From positions 1-64,000 of the forward strand of contig CAJXUY010000022.1 in assembly GCA_913060665.1 (NCBI GenBank): 64,000 nucleotides of DNA, written 5' to 3'. Under the pieces are notes generated by a model. The model was not told where the DNA came from, did no database searches, and saw only the letters and a program-made list of their open reading frames with translations. The translations under genes were made by a program, and so were the position numbers. Positions within the stretch are counted from its first letter, which is position 1; every line of letters starts with the position of its first letter. Source of the stretch: an uncultured Oleiphilaceae bacterium (GTDB lineage: Bacteria > Pseudomonadota > Gammaproteobacteria > Pseudomonadales > Oleiphilaceae). Shown here piece after piece: positions 1-7,879 of the stretch.

Positions 1-191
1 CAACCTTACTCATGAATGAAACGCTACCACAAGGTGGGGTTTAATTACCGCTTACGTATAAGGACAATATTTTTTATTTGGAATAAGTATATAACTAATT
101 CGAATAAATGTGTTTTGACTCTTGTTTTTCTGACATTACAGGCGTAGAGTTCGCGCTTAAATTTATTACATCACAAAGTAGGAGGTTCAAT

Positions 192-287
192 ATGGTTCAG
201 GTAAATAATTCACATACGTTGTTGGGCTTCGCTGCATCCACTGCTAAAACATATCTAGTTCAGATCTGTCATAGCCAGTTCAGTTAA
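192..287 (+). CDS. possible small protein or leader peptide, 31 aa
   Basis: A short ATG-to-TAA reading frame has a very good Shine-Dalgarno sequence (GTAGGAGG at 178-185, six bases before the ATG). The protein would start MVQVNNSHTLL and end CHSQFS. I recognise no family. The left arm of a long inverted repeat (220-235 with 308-324) lies inside it, so it could be a leader peptide whose translation affects folding upstream of the RNA ligase gene. The ribosome binding site is seen; expression and role are inference. Confidence 0.35.
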   Translation: MVQVNNSHTLLGFAASTAKTYLVQICHSQFS

Positions 288-324
288 GTTCGTTTAGCTG
301 CATTCTCGCAGCGATTGCCCAACA
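220..324. repeat. long-spaced inverted repeat upstream of rtcB
   Basis: TGTTGGGC-TCGCTGC arms at 220-235 and GCAGCGA-GCCCAACA at 308-324 pair almost completely across about 72 bases. The outer boxes read GTTGGGC and GCCCAAC. They resemble integron attC core boxes but are in the wrong order for attC. No T-run follows, so it is not an ordinary terminator. Confidence 0.5.
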
Positions 325-586
325 TTTAATGCTAGTTTGATTGCTTTAAGTTTATTAGAGCATGGATCATTATATCCGCTTTATGCGTGTAATTTTATCC
401 ATCACCTTTAATAGCGTCTAAACCACTCGAACAATTCAAAACCAAAAGTATATTTGCGAAAAAAATTAATTTTTTTGCACGGGATTCTATTGCCTAAAGC
501 TTTTGATTAGCGCGCTTTTGGTATTTTTAAGGGCCTTAATTCTAAGCCTTTAAGGAAGATGTCCCGAGTAAAAAACGAGAAAGAAA
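288..586. other. intergenic region upstream of rtcB
   Basis: AT-rich sequence with no convincing gene. I looked for a sigma-54 promoter, as used by E. coli rtcBA. The TTGCAC and TTGC boxes near 475-493 have the wrong spacing for the GG-N10-GC pattern. No clear promoter could be assigned. Confidence 0.4.
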
Positions 587-1813
587 ATGGGCACATTAAT
601 AAAAGAAATTCCGACTACAAGCGATGCTGGAAACAACAAAACAAAAGTTCGCATCGTAATATCGGACAAAAATTGGCTGGAGTCATCAGCTATTGAACAA
701 CTTAAAAAAACGGCTGAATTACCTGGAATGTGTTTTGGCATTGGTATGCCGGATTTGCATCCTGGAAAAGGTCAGCCAATTGGTGCAGCGCTTATATCGC
801 ACGATAAGGTTTATCCGCATTTAGTGGGTAGTGATATTGGTTGTGGTATGGGTGTCTGGAAACTAGATATCGCAAAGAAACGAGTGAAATTAGATAAGTG
901 GGAAAAGAAATTAACAGGTTTGGATGAGGTTTGGGAAGGCAACCCTGCTGAATGGTTAAAGGCTCCTGGGCAACCTATGGAAGGTGAATCAAGCATGATT
1001 GAAGCGATTTCTCATACTATTAATTCAAAGCTGGGAACCATTGGTGGCGGCAATCACTTTGCAGAACTACAAGCGGTTTCAGAAATTTTTGACGCAGGTG
1101 TATTTGATGACATCGGGCTTGACCAAGACTCTGTGACACTACTGGTACACAGCGGCTCACGAGGGTTAGGTCAAAGCATTTTGCGAGATCATGTTGATAC
1201 ATTTGGGGCACAAGGTTTTAACAGTACTGAAAGCCAACACTATCTTCAGCAGCATGACTATGCCGAAAATTGGGCTGTATGTAATCGCGCTTTGATTGCT
1301 CATCGTTTTTGTCAGCGTCTGGGTGTGAAATCGGAGGGCATCTTGGATGTTTCTCATAATACGGTTTTAAAACTAAACGCGAATGAAATTAAAGCTCTTG
1401 AGTTGGATAAAACTGAACAGAACTATTGGATTCATCGAAAAGGTGCGAGTCCAACAGACAAGGGGTTAGTAATGATTCCTGGGTCAAGAGGCAGTCTGAG
1501 CTATTTAGTAAAACCAAAGGAGGATCTTAATGCCTTAGCGTTGGGTGGTTTCTCTTTGGCACATGGTGCTGGTCGTAAATGGAAACGTTCTGACGCGAGA
1601 GGCCGATTAGAAAAACGTTATCACGTAAAGGATTTAGAAACGACTAAATTGGGAAGTCGAGTGATTTGTAAATCACGGGATTTGTTATACGAAGAAGCGC
1701 CACAAGCATACAAAGACATCGACTTAGTCGTAGATGATTTAGTAAAAGCTGGAATGGTAGATCTGATTGCTTCTTTCAAACCGTTGATCACCTACAAGAC
1801 AAGGAATAAGTAG
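587..1813 (+). CDS. rtcB: RtcB-family RNA ligase (PrfH-associated type)
   Basis: RtcB joins RNA ends carrying 2',3'-cyclic phosphate or 3'-phosphate to 5'-OH using GTP and Mn2+. At 408 residues it has the usual length. The expected metal and catalytic residues are visible: D83 and C86 in GSDIGCGM, H157 in GGGNHF, H188 in VHSGSRGLG, H257 in DVSHN, and H326 in LAHGAGR, the histidine expected to be guanylylated. Start: ATG after a purine-rich GAGAAAG. The prfH gene begins two bases after its stop, so the two are probably translated together. In this family the prfH-linked RtcB is thought to repair damaged RNA, with ribosomal RNA the likely substrate. The family is certain; the substrate here is inferred from the neighbour. 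Confidence 0.95.
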   Translation: MGTLIKEIPTTSDAGNNKTKVRIVISDKNWLESSAIEQLKKTAELPGMCFGIGMPDLHPGKGQPIGAALISHDKVYPHLVGSDIGCGMGVWKLDIAKKRVKLDKWEKKLTGLDEVWEGNPAEWLKAPGQPMEGESSMIEAISHTINSKLGTIGGGNHFAELQAVSEIFDAGVFDDIGLDQDSVTLLVHSGSRGLGQSILRDHVDTFGAQGFNSTESQHYLQQHDYAENWAVCNRALIAHRFCQRLGVKSEGILDVSHNTVLKLNANEIKALELDKTEQNYWIHRKGASPTDKGLVMIPGSRGSLSYLVKPKEDLNALALGGFSLAHGAGRKWKRSDARGRLEKRYHVKDLETTKLGSRVICKSRDLLYEEAPQAYKDIDLVVDDLVKAGMVDLIASFKPLITYKTRNK

Positions 1814-1815
1814 TC

Positions 1816-2541
1816 ATGAACTATCAAAATAGTAGTGAAAATCCAATTGGCAGTATAAATAAAAGTGTGGCTTGGCTTCAAATAACAGCCGGGCAAGGTC
1901 CTAAGGAATGCGGTTGGGTGGTAGCACAGGTATTTAGAACAATTTGCCAAGAAGCAAAATTCCAGTCACTGAAGTTACAGCTAATCGAGACCTTAGCCTA
2001 TGACAAGGTGCTCAGAAAACAGGACATGATTGAACCGGATGCATATTTATCAGTACTAGTGCGCATAGAAGGGCAAAGTGCAAAAGCGTTTTCGAAAAGC
2101 TGGGCGGGTGATATTAAATGGCATGGAGAAAGCCACTATAGACCTAAACACAAACGCCTGAACTGGTTTGTGGGTGTTGTTGATATAAGCGCAGAGGCTT
2201 TAAAGCAGAATTCATGCAGCATCAATGAGCAACAACTGAAACAAGAGGTGTCATTTGAAGCGATGCGTTCTGGTGGAGCAGGTGGCCAGCATGTAAATAA
2301 AACTAGTAGCGCGGTTCGAATAACCCATAAACCGACGGGTATAAAAATAAGGGTTGAGGCAGAGCGTTCTCAGCATCGCAATAAACAACTCGCTATGGAG
2401 AGATTGAAAATGATTTTGGAGCAAGGAATTAGTGAAGGGCAAAAAGATCAGGTAAGAAATCGGTGGCTAAATCATTACCAAGTTAGCCGAGGTAATCCTC
2501 TTAGAACATTTATCGGTAGTGACTTTAAAGAAAAGAATTAA
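1816..2541 (+). CDS. prfH: peptide chain release factor homologue PrfH
   Basis: A 241-residue class I release-factor relative. The catalytic loop GGQHVNKTSSAVR is at about residues 156-168, with GGQ at 156-158. The region in front is much shorter than in RF1 or RF2 and lacks an obvious stop-codon recognition domain, which is the PrfH architecture. It would hydrolyse peptidyl-tRNA on the ribosome. The two-base gap to rtcB implies joint expression. The pairing suggests a salvage module: release the nascent chain from a ribosome with damaged RNA, then religate the RNA. That role is from family knowledge, not shown by this sequence. Confidence 0.95.
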   Translation: MNYQNSSENPIGSINKSVAWLQITAGQGPKECGWVVAQVFRTICQEAKFQSLKLQLIETLAYDKVLRKQDMIEPDAYLSVLVRIEGQSAKAFSKSWAGDIKWHGESHYRPKHKRLNWFVGVVDISAEALKQNSCSINEQQLKQEVSFEAMRSGGAGGQHVNKTSSAVRITHKPTGIKIRVEAERSQHRNKQLAMERLKMILEQGISEGQKDQVRNRWLNHYQVSRGNPLRTFIGSDFKEKN

Positions 2542-2602
2542 CGTAGCCAAATTAGTAGATGGTTGGATTGGATAAACAGTTCGACCAAACAGGAGAAACA
2601 AT

Positions 2603-2770
2603 ATGAATTATTTCAAGGTGCCTTTAGGCATTTGCACGACACAAAAAATTCTAAAGGAATTGCCGACGTCCAGTTGGCAGTTCGACTTTATAAAAATATT
2701 GAAAAAGAATCGGGTTAATTATTATGAAACACGAAGACGTAAAAGAAATAATCTCGTGCTTAGGTGGTGA
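2603..2770 (+). CDS. possible small ORF, 55 aa, overlapping next gene
   Basis: ATG at 2603 is preceded by AGGAG (2591-2595) at good spacing, better than the signal in front of the next gene at 2724. The 55-residue product is basic, with RRRKR near its C-terminus and W as last residue, and matches nothing I know. It overlaps the following gene by 47 bases in another frame. It could be a translational-coupling leader, a true small protein, or chance. Confidence 0.3.
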   Translation: MNYFKVPLGICTTQKILKELPTSSWQFDFIKILKKNRVNYYETRRRKRNNLVLRW

Positions 2771-3680
2771 AAAGCAGGTATTTCATTACTTTAAAGACCG
2801 TTATTGTTTAGACAGCATTGACTATGCGATGGTGCGCCAAGAAAAATCTTCATTCAAAGTAAGTGAGTTAAAAGCAAGCGAGTTAGGCCGGTTTACTTCG
2901 AAGCCAGTAATCAAGGAGAAGCTCAAATACTTTGGGACAGGAGAAATACAACAATCAGAACTAGCGCTTTTGTGGCCAGAAAGTAGAGAGTCTTTCGTGC
3001 TAGGCTTGGATTGCTGGGGGAAGGCTGATAGAGGTTGGGATCAAACTACACGTAATCAATGTAACCTAGTATTGCAGCTAAACTTCAGCCAGCAGCACAT
3101 AAAAGATTATCTGCGTTTGGTAAAACCCAATGACAGTTATGGGCCATTTGAATATCGGGGGCATCCCATTTCAAGGTGCGACCGAAAAACGATGTCTTGG
3201 GTGCGGATGGATATAGATTTCGATACGAATGAAGTCTTGATTGAAGAAATACAAAGTGACTGGCTAAGAAATGCTAAGCGAGTATTGAATCGACTTAGAA
3301 AGCGACGAGAAAAAGCACCGCAAACTAAGCCTAGCCAGGTAAATAGGTTTATCGATGCTAATTACGAAGAGCTGGAGAAATATGTAGAACAAGTGTTAAG
3401 CCCTTACGACAAAATATGGGCTGAAGCATCCATGACAGCAGCCATTAATTTTATTCGAAAAGATTTAGGGATAAATAACATTTACTACCATAGTTTTGAA
3501 ACTGGCGTAAAAATAAAGCAGGTCTGTGGAAAGCCCCCAAGATCAATGTACACCAAACTACCTAAACAATTTGGTTTTGAATTAGGTAGCGAAGCACCGA
3601 AATTTATTAGTGATGACAAAAATTCAAAACGATATCTTAAAGCGATAAAGAACCCTATGTTTTATAGGTTAGCGTCTTAA
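2724..3680 (+). CDS. unknown protein with EIQSDW motif, third gene after rtcB-prfH
   Basis: 318 residues, no confident family. Residues 160-185 read as a beta-rich stretch ending in VLIEEIQSDWLRNAKR. The EIQSDW motif recalls a domain seen in large polyvalent proteins of phages and plasmids, whose function is not established. A basic run (about 188-200, RLRKRREK) follows. The middle (about 95-120) has LGLDCWGKADRGW. There is no signal peptide or membrane segment, so it should be cytoplasmic. It lies 182 bases after prfH on the same strand and ends at a strong terminator, so it may belong to the RNA-repair transcript. The start at 2724 has no clear ribosome binding site; coupling to the small ORF at 2603 is possible. 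Confidence 0.75.
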   Translation: MKHEDVKEIISCLGGEKQVFHYFKDRYCLDSIDYAMVRQEKSSFKVSELKASELGRFTSKPVIKEKLKYFGTGEIQQSELALLWPESRESFVLGLDCWGKADRGWDQTTRNQCNLVLQLNFSQQHIKDYLRLVKPNDSYGPFEYRGHPISRCDRKTMSWVRMDIDFDTNEVLIEEIQSDWLRNAKRVLNRLRKRREKAPQTKPSQVNRFIDANYEELEKYVEQVLSPYDKIWAEASMTAAINFIRKDLGINNIYYHSFETGVKIKQVCGKPPRSMYTKLPKQFGFELGSEAPKFISDDKNSKRYLKAIKNPMFYRLAS

Positions 3681-3710
3681 GGCCTTTATTATCCTATGAG
3701 TGGTGTCTGC

Positions 3711-3754
3711 AAGTTATGGCAGCCTAATAAAATTATTAGGATGCCATAACTTTT
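3711..3754. terminator. strong bidirectional terminator
   Basis: Near-perfect hairpin: AAGTTATGGCA then CCTAATAA, pairing with TTATTAGG then TGCCATAACTT, with a single mismatch position, followed by TTTT on the plus strand and preceded by AA on the minus side. It lies between the plus-strand gene ending at 3680 and the convergent helicase gene ending at 3986. Confidence 0.85.
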
Positions 3755-3985
3755 AGGTGGCTTTAACATATTGTTAATGAAGGGGAAAAAGTTGATTTTA
3801 ATTTCAGGCAACAAGTGAAAACACATAAAAGCTGCGATCCAAAATTACAATCATGGCTGTTTAAACACAATATACATAGTATTTAAAAAAACGGTCGTGG
3901 GTAAGACATGATGAGCATTACCTTGTCGGCTATTTTGCAAATAGCAGTGTAAATAGTGTGTTAGCTGTATATTGATTTAGTCTCC
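3755..3985. other. convergent intergenic region
   Basis: AT-rich spacer between the terminator and the helicase stop codon. No gene or clear signal was seen. Confidence 0.4.
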
Positions 3986-6658
3986 CTATTGCCACCTGTC
4001 CTGACGTTTTATTTCTCGTTTGAAAGTCGATGAAAAGGCTTTCATTCTAGCTTTGACCAGGTTTTTTCTGCCTTCAGGCGTGCGTGTATATATAAGCTCA
4101 GTTGGCCCAACATACTTGCACCACGATTTGAAAAACATTTGAGCGAGTTCTTTTTTTACACCTAGTTTGAGTGGGACTGCATGATAGTCATCACGCTTCA
4201 TTCCGAAAAGCTCTCCTTCGCGAACAACAATGTAGCGAGGGTTTTCGATGGGGGCGAGTATTTCGGCTAAACAGTCCGAGAACAGGGATGATTCGTAGAA
4301 GGTGCTGCCAGTTAAAGAAACATAAAAACTACCATCATGGCTTTCGACGATATTAACTTTCATGCGCCGAATTGAGGTTTCAATCAATCCTGCTTGGCAT
4401 AGTGACTCACATAACGCGAGACCGATTTGTTTTAATGACCCATCAACCGGTAAGTGCTTCATTAATATCCGTATGGCTGATATTGTCTGAGGTAGCTTGT
4501 AAATCATAGCGCCTATTATCGCGACTGACATAAGTAGAAATAAATTTGATGCTGACTTTGGTTGCGATTGCATGACCAGTGTTACGCCAAGACTGAGTGC
4601 TGCCCCAAGTTGAAGTAACAAATACTTCAATGTGTGTTTTAAGTGGTAGCTTCTTATGCTTGGGATAGTCGGTGTTTCTACTGAAGGGACTACTCTGGCA
4701 GACTCGTCCAAGGTTAGGGCTTTGTTCCATCGTTGCCCGATATCAGCGACTTTCTCATAACGTTTACGCATCATCTGGTTGTTTGCAAATACTGGGTTGC
4801 CAGGGTTCAGTTCTTTAATTACGTTAAATGCGGTGGCATTCATTCTTTCGAAACCACTTTCAATGGTAGGTTGTTTTTCTGACAAACCTACAAATGTTTC
4901 AAATCTGTTTCGTAAATCATTATAGTCACTCCAACCGGAGTAATGCGACTCGCTATCAATAGCTACTAGATGCCAAATCGAACTTATTTTTTCAGGCTTC
5001 TGTTTATCAATACGTATTGCTCTGCCACGCATCTGATTGGTTAGCATAAAAGAGCCAACCGAGCTGGCTAGCACTAAAGAGTTGATAGCGGGAGCATCCC
5101 AGCCTTCGCCTAATAGCGAACGGGTACCCACTAAAGTTTTGATCTTGCCTTGCATTAATAAACTAGTAAAAGCCGTTGTGAGTTGATTTAACGGTCCTGA
5201 AACTTTTTGGAACTGGCCTTCAGTACCCATAGGTTCAGTCTTAAATCTATGTTCATCAACCAGGGTGAGAAGACTATCCAACAGGCTAGTGTGAATAATG
5301 CTTAGTCTTCCTGTTAACAAAGCGATTTGATTCGAAATAACAGAAGAGGAGGTCAGACCTCTAAAAATAGGCCAAGCGCCTAGATTTAGCTCGCCTGTAT
5401 CAATACCAGAAACAAGTTCTTCATCGCGAATATAATCTGTTAAAACAACTTGGCGGAGCTCATTACCTCGTTGTTCGTGCTCAAGTTTATGAAGACTCAT
5501 GCAGGCGCTTACCTTTGAAGCGCTTTGTGATAACGAACGTCCCAGTCTTCTAGATCGCGCTAAGGAGAGTTCTCGTTTGTGAAGTAACTCAGATGATCTG
5601 AGTTGTTTCTTGAGCTGATCAATAGACTGCTTATGCGCATCACTATGCATAAACGTCTTGGAGAACAACACCGATTCTACGAGCACTTGCCACCAATGGC
5701 GACTTAGTTCAGGAATATCGTTTTCGGCAAGGTCTAGCGTAATAAGTAGGCCTTCAGGCAGTTGGAGCTTTTTTTCTTTGATGAAAGTTAAGATTGAAAT
5801 GGCAATCTCAGGTGCCTTTATAACATCTTGTTCAGCAAAATCCTGGTTTAACCAAGGATGGGCCAGAACAATATCCTCAAATTCTTGCTGTTTGATTAAG
5901 GTGTTACAGAGGGTAGAAACCCTATTATCGTATTCCTTGATCTTTTCTTTTTCGGTCGAGCTAACATCTACCGCCCAGATATAGTCTTGGTGGCCACATA
6001 ACGTACCAGCTTTAACCAATTCAGGAATCGAAATTTCTTCATCGATTGGGCCGCATAACTGCTCGTATCTATTCCATTCGTGCCCCTGAGAATCGTAAGG
6101 AGGAGTAGCCGTCAAAGAAACCAAAACTATATCAGGTAGTTCTTTGCATACTTTGTCTAAAGCTCGCCACCATTCTGCTCTTAAGTGATGCGCTTCGTCC
6201 AAAATAATGACTTTAATATTATTGGTCTTCAGGGTGGTGATAAATGAACTTAACTCATTATCACTAACACCTTCGTCGAGCTCCAATGCTTCGGCTTCAT
6301 CTTCTACTGCTGCTAATTCTTCACTGAGTTGAGAATGCAAAGCTTGGTAGGTGACTGAAGTCAGCATTTTAGGTTCATGGATTGACTTGCTAACCCATGG
6401 GAAGCTTGTAACATCATCTGAACAACAAAAGTCTGATAATCGATCTATCCACTGATCTCTAATTACACGAGTTGGAGATAAAACCAAAGTTGGTTTTCTA
6501 AGCCGTTTAAATACCTCTAGACCTAGGGTCGTTTTTCCTGCGCCGGGCGCGGCCACAATGTGTAAGCGTACATCGTCAAGGTGGTCATCAATCGCATCAA
6601 GAACACGTTGTTGGTATGGTCGCCAGCTGTAGCGGAATTTAAGTGTCTCAAACGGCAT
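3986..6658 (-). CDS. SF2 DEAH-type helicase with two membrane segments
   Basis: 890 residues. Walker A APGAGKTTLG at 37-46, a Q-motif-like RPYQQRVLDAI near 13-23, motif Ia LSPTRVIRDQW, motif II DEAH at 154-157, motif III SLTATPP, and motif VI QMRGRAIR near residue 540, so both RecA-like domains are complete. Between the helicase motifs is a long helical insert rich in K, E and R. Two hydrophobic stretches at roughly 680-735 (LLLQLGAALSLGVTLV and LFLLMSVAIIGAMIY) suggest a membrane anchor, which is unusual for an SF2 helicase. The C-terminal 150 residues match nothing I know. It is the last gene of the minus-strand operon headed by tetR, 31 bases after a small phosphatase gene. A role in DNA handling or phage defence is possible but unproven. 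Confidence 0.85.
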   Translation of the reverse strand: MPFETLKFRYSWRPYQQRVLDAIDDHLDDVRLHIVAAPGAGKTTLGLEVFKRLRKPTLVLSPTRVIRDQWIDRLSDFCCSDDVTSFPWVSKSIHEPKMLTSVTYQALHSQLSEELAAVEDEAEALELDEGVSDNELSSFITTLKTNNIKVIILDEAHHLRAEWWRALDKVCKELPDIVLVSLTATPPYDSQGHEWNRYEQLCGPIDEEISIPELVKAGTLCGHQDYIWAVDVSSTEKEKIKEYDNRVSTLCNTLIKQQEFEDIVLAHPWLNQDFAEQDVIKAPEIAISILTFIKEKKLQLPEGLLITLDLAENDIPELSRHWWQVLVESVLFSKTFMHSDAHKQSIDQLKKQLRSSELLHKRELSLARSRRLGRSLSQSASKVSACMSLHKLEHEQRGNELRQVVLTDYIRDEELVSGIDTGELNLGAWPIFRGLTSSSVISNQIALLTGRLSIIHTSLLDSLLTLVDEHRFKTEPMGTEGQFQKVSGPLNQLTTAFTSLLMQGKIKTLVGTRSLLGEGWDAPAINSLVLASSVGSFMLTNQMRGRAIRIDKQKPEKISSIWHLVAIDSESHYSGWSDYNDLRNRFETFVGLSEKQPTIESGFERMNATAFNVIKELNPGNPVFANNQMMRKRYEKVADIGQRWNKALTLDESARVVPSVETPTIPSIRSYHLKHTLKYLLLQLGAALSLGVTLVMQSQPKSASNLFLLMSVAIIGAMIYKLPQTISAIRILMKHLPVDGSLKQIGLALCESLCQAGLIETSIRRMKVNIVESHDGSFYVSLTGSTFYESSLFSDCLAEILAPIENPRYIVVREGELFGMKRDDYHAVPLKLGVKKELAQMFFKSWCKYVGPTELIYTRTPEGRKNLVKARMKAFSSTFKREIKRQDRWQ

Positions 6659-6689
6659 TATGTATATTTATTCCTTTAAAGTTTAATCG

Positions 6690-7016
6690 CTACAGGCCTA
6701 GTATAGAGCCGACGGAAGACTCTAATTCATCAATTAAGTCTGAATCCATATATTGGTATTCATCTGGAATATCCAGTACGTGTATCGTTTTGTGCGTAAG
6801 CATTCTAGAGAAGTCAGCTTTAAGTCTATTTTTATGTTTTTCTTCCATGACGAAGATTATGTCAGCCCAAGTAATATCCGTTGAACTCACCGTCTTTCGT
6901 GCCTTTGTATTCGTACCTGCTGACCTTACATTTAGGTCGGGGTGTTTACGCCAAATATTTTCAGCTGTTGGGCTACGCCATTGATTTTTACTGCAGATAA
7001 ACAGGATATTTCTCAT
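6690..7016 (-). CDS. small low-molecular-weight protein-tyrosine-phosphatase-like protein
   Basis: 108 residues, shorter than the usual 140-160 of the family. The N-terminal P-loop has the CX5RS signature (C8 to R14, ICSKNQWRSPTAE) but lacks the usual G-N-x-C arrangement within the loop. A DIPDEY segment at 82-87 may carry the general acid. It would dephosphorylate a protein or arsenate-like substrate in the cytoplasm. Start ATG overlaps the stop of the DoxX-like gene (ATGA), so translation is coupled. It is sandwiched between a membrane protein and the helicase in one operon. Its partner or substrate is unknown. Confidence 0.85.
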   Translation of the reverse strand: MRNILFICSKNQWRSPTAENIWRKHPDLNVRSAGTNTKARKTVSSTDITWADIIFVMEEKHKNRLKADFSRMLTHKTIHVLDIPDEYQYMDSDLIDELESSVGSILGL

Positions 7017-7390
7017 GCCTTTTTCTCGTTAATCGATGAGTAATAAACCCAAACCAGCACAGCGATCGGTAGGTTTTTAGTAACTGGACCGAATGGATGA
7101 AACCAATATGAGGCGTCAATACCGGTTAGCAAAATAGTGAATAAGGCGATCACAGATATTTGTATTTGATAACAGAGTTTTTCTTTAATGCCTGTAAGAA
7201 TCCAAATACCAATCATCATATCTGTTAGAGAGCCGCTAATTAGGCATAAATCTGCAAAGCCTCCGTCAACCCCACCGGTTTCTAAAATTTGGTATCCTAC
7301 TTCTGGTGCAAAGAAGAGGGAGGTTAAGCCGGTGAAGATCCATAAAAATGCCAGACTTAACTTTGCTGCTAATTTTTGTTTCTTAGTCAT
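7013..7390 (-). CDS. DoxX-like small membrane protein
   Basis: 125 residues with four hydrophobic helices and the LAFLWIFTGLTSLFF opening typical of the DoxX-like family. These are inner-membrane proteins of poorly defined function. It sits 9 bases after the DUF2269 gene and overlaps the phosphatase gene by 4 bases, in the tetR-led operon. DoxX-like, DUF2269 and saccharopine-dehydrogenase-like genes fit together as one membrane/redox unit; the phosphatase and helicase look like additions. Confidence 0.8.
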   Translation of the reverse strand: MTKKQKLAAKLSLAFLWIFTGLTSLFFAPEVGYQILETGGVDGGFADLCLISGSLTDMMIGIWILTGIKEKLCYQIQISVIALFTILLTGIDASYWFHPFGPVTKNLPIAVLVWVYYSSINEKKA

Positions 7391-7399
7391 TGAAGTCCT

Positions 7400-7873
7400 T
7401 TAAACCACGGAAAGCGGCTTAAATATCATAAGCCAAAATATAACGATGACCGAAGCAAACGCAGGTATACCAAGAGCCGTCCACAACTTCATTGTCGCCT
7501 TAAACGAATCACTTATTACACCTTCTTCTAAAGCCTGATCAGCAAAGTGCTTCAATCTGTATTGCAAGTAGATCACCGGCAACCAGCAAACGCCGATAAA
7601 AATAAATAGGCTAATCACAGCTAAAAACCAGGCAGAGCTATAGGAATAGTTGAGAATATTCACCAACATAATGCCTGTAACGAATTGGACAACCACAGCC
7701 GGAAAAGTAAATAGCCAGTCAGCTAGCACAACATGCTTTGTCGTTACGGCAATGGCTTGAATGTTGTTGGATTGGTTTGCCATGAACATGAAAAAGGCAA
7801 TACCTGTTCCTGTACCAGCTACTACAACAGCAGCCAATATGTGAATCATCTTGATAGTTAAATAGTAATCCAT
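7400..7873 (-). CDS. DUF2269-family integral membrane protein
   Basis: 157 residues, four predicted membrane helices, beginning MDYYLTIKMIHILAAVVVAG, with conserved histidine early in helix 1 as in the DUF2269 (predicted integral membrane) family. Function unknown. It begins 6 bases after the upstream reductase gene in the operon. Confidence 0.8.
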   Translation of the reverse strand: MDYYLTIKMIHILAAVVVAGTGTGIAFFMFMANQSNNIQAIAVTTKHVVLADWLFTFPAVVVQFVTGIMLVNILNYSYSSAWFLAVISLFIFIGVCWLPVIYLQYRLKHFADQALEEGVISDSFKATMKLWTALGIPAFASVIVIFWLMIFKPLSVV

Positions 7874-7879
7874 CTGCAG

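Noticed and set aside
220-324. Integron attC site suggested by GTTGGGC and GCCCAAC boxes
   Set aside because: The order is reversed: attC begins with RYYYAAC and ends with GTTRRRY. No integrase or cassette structure is nearby.
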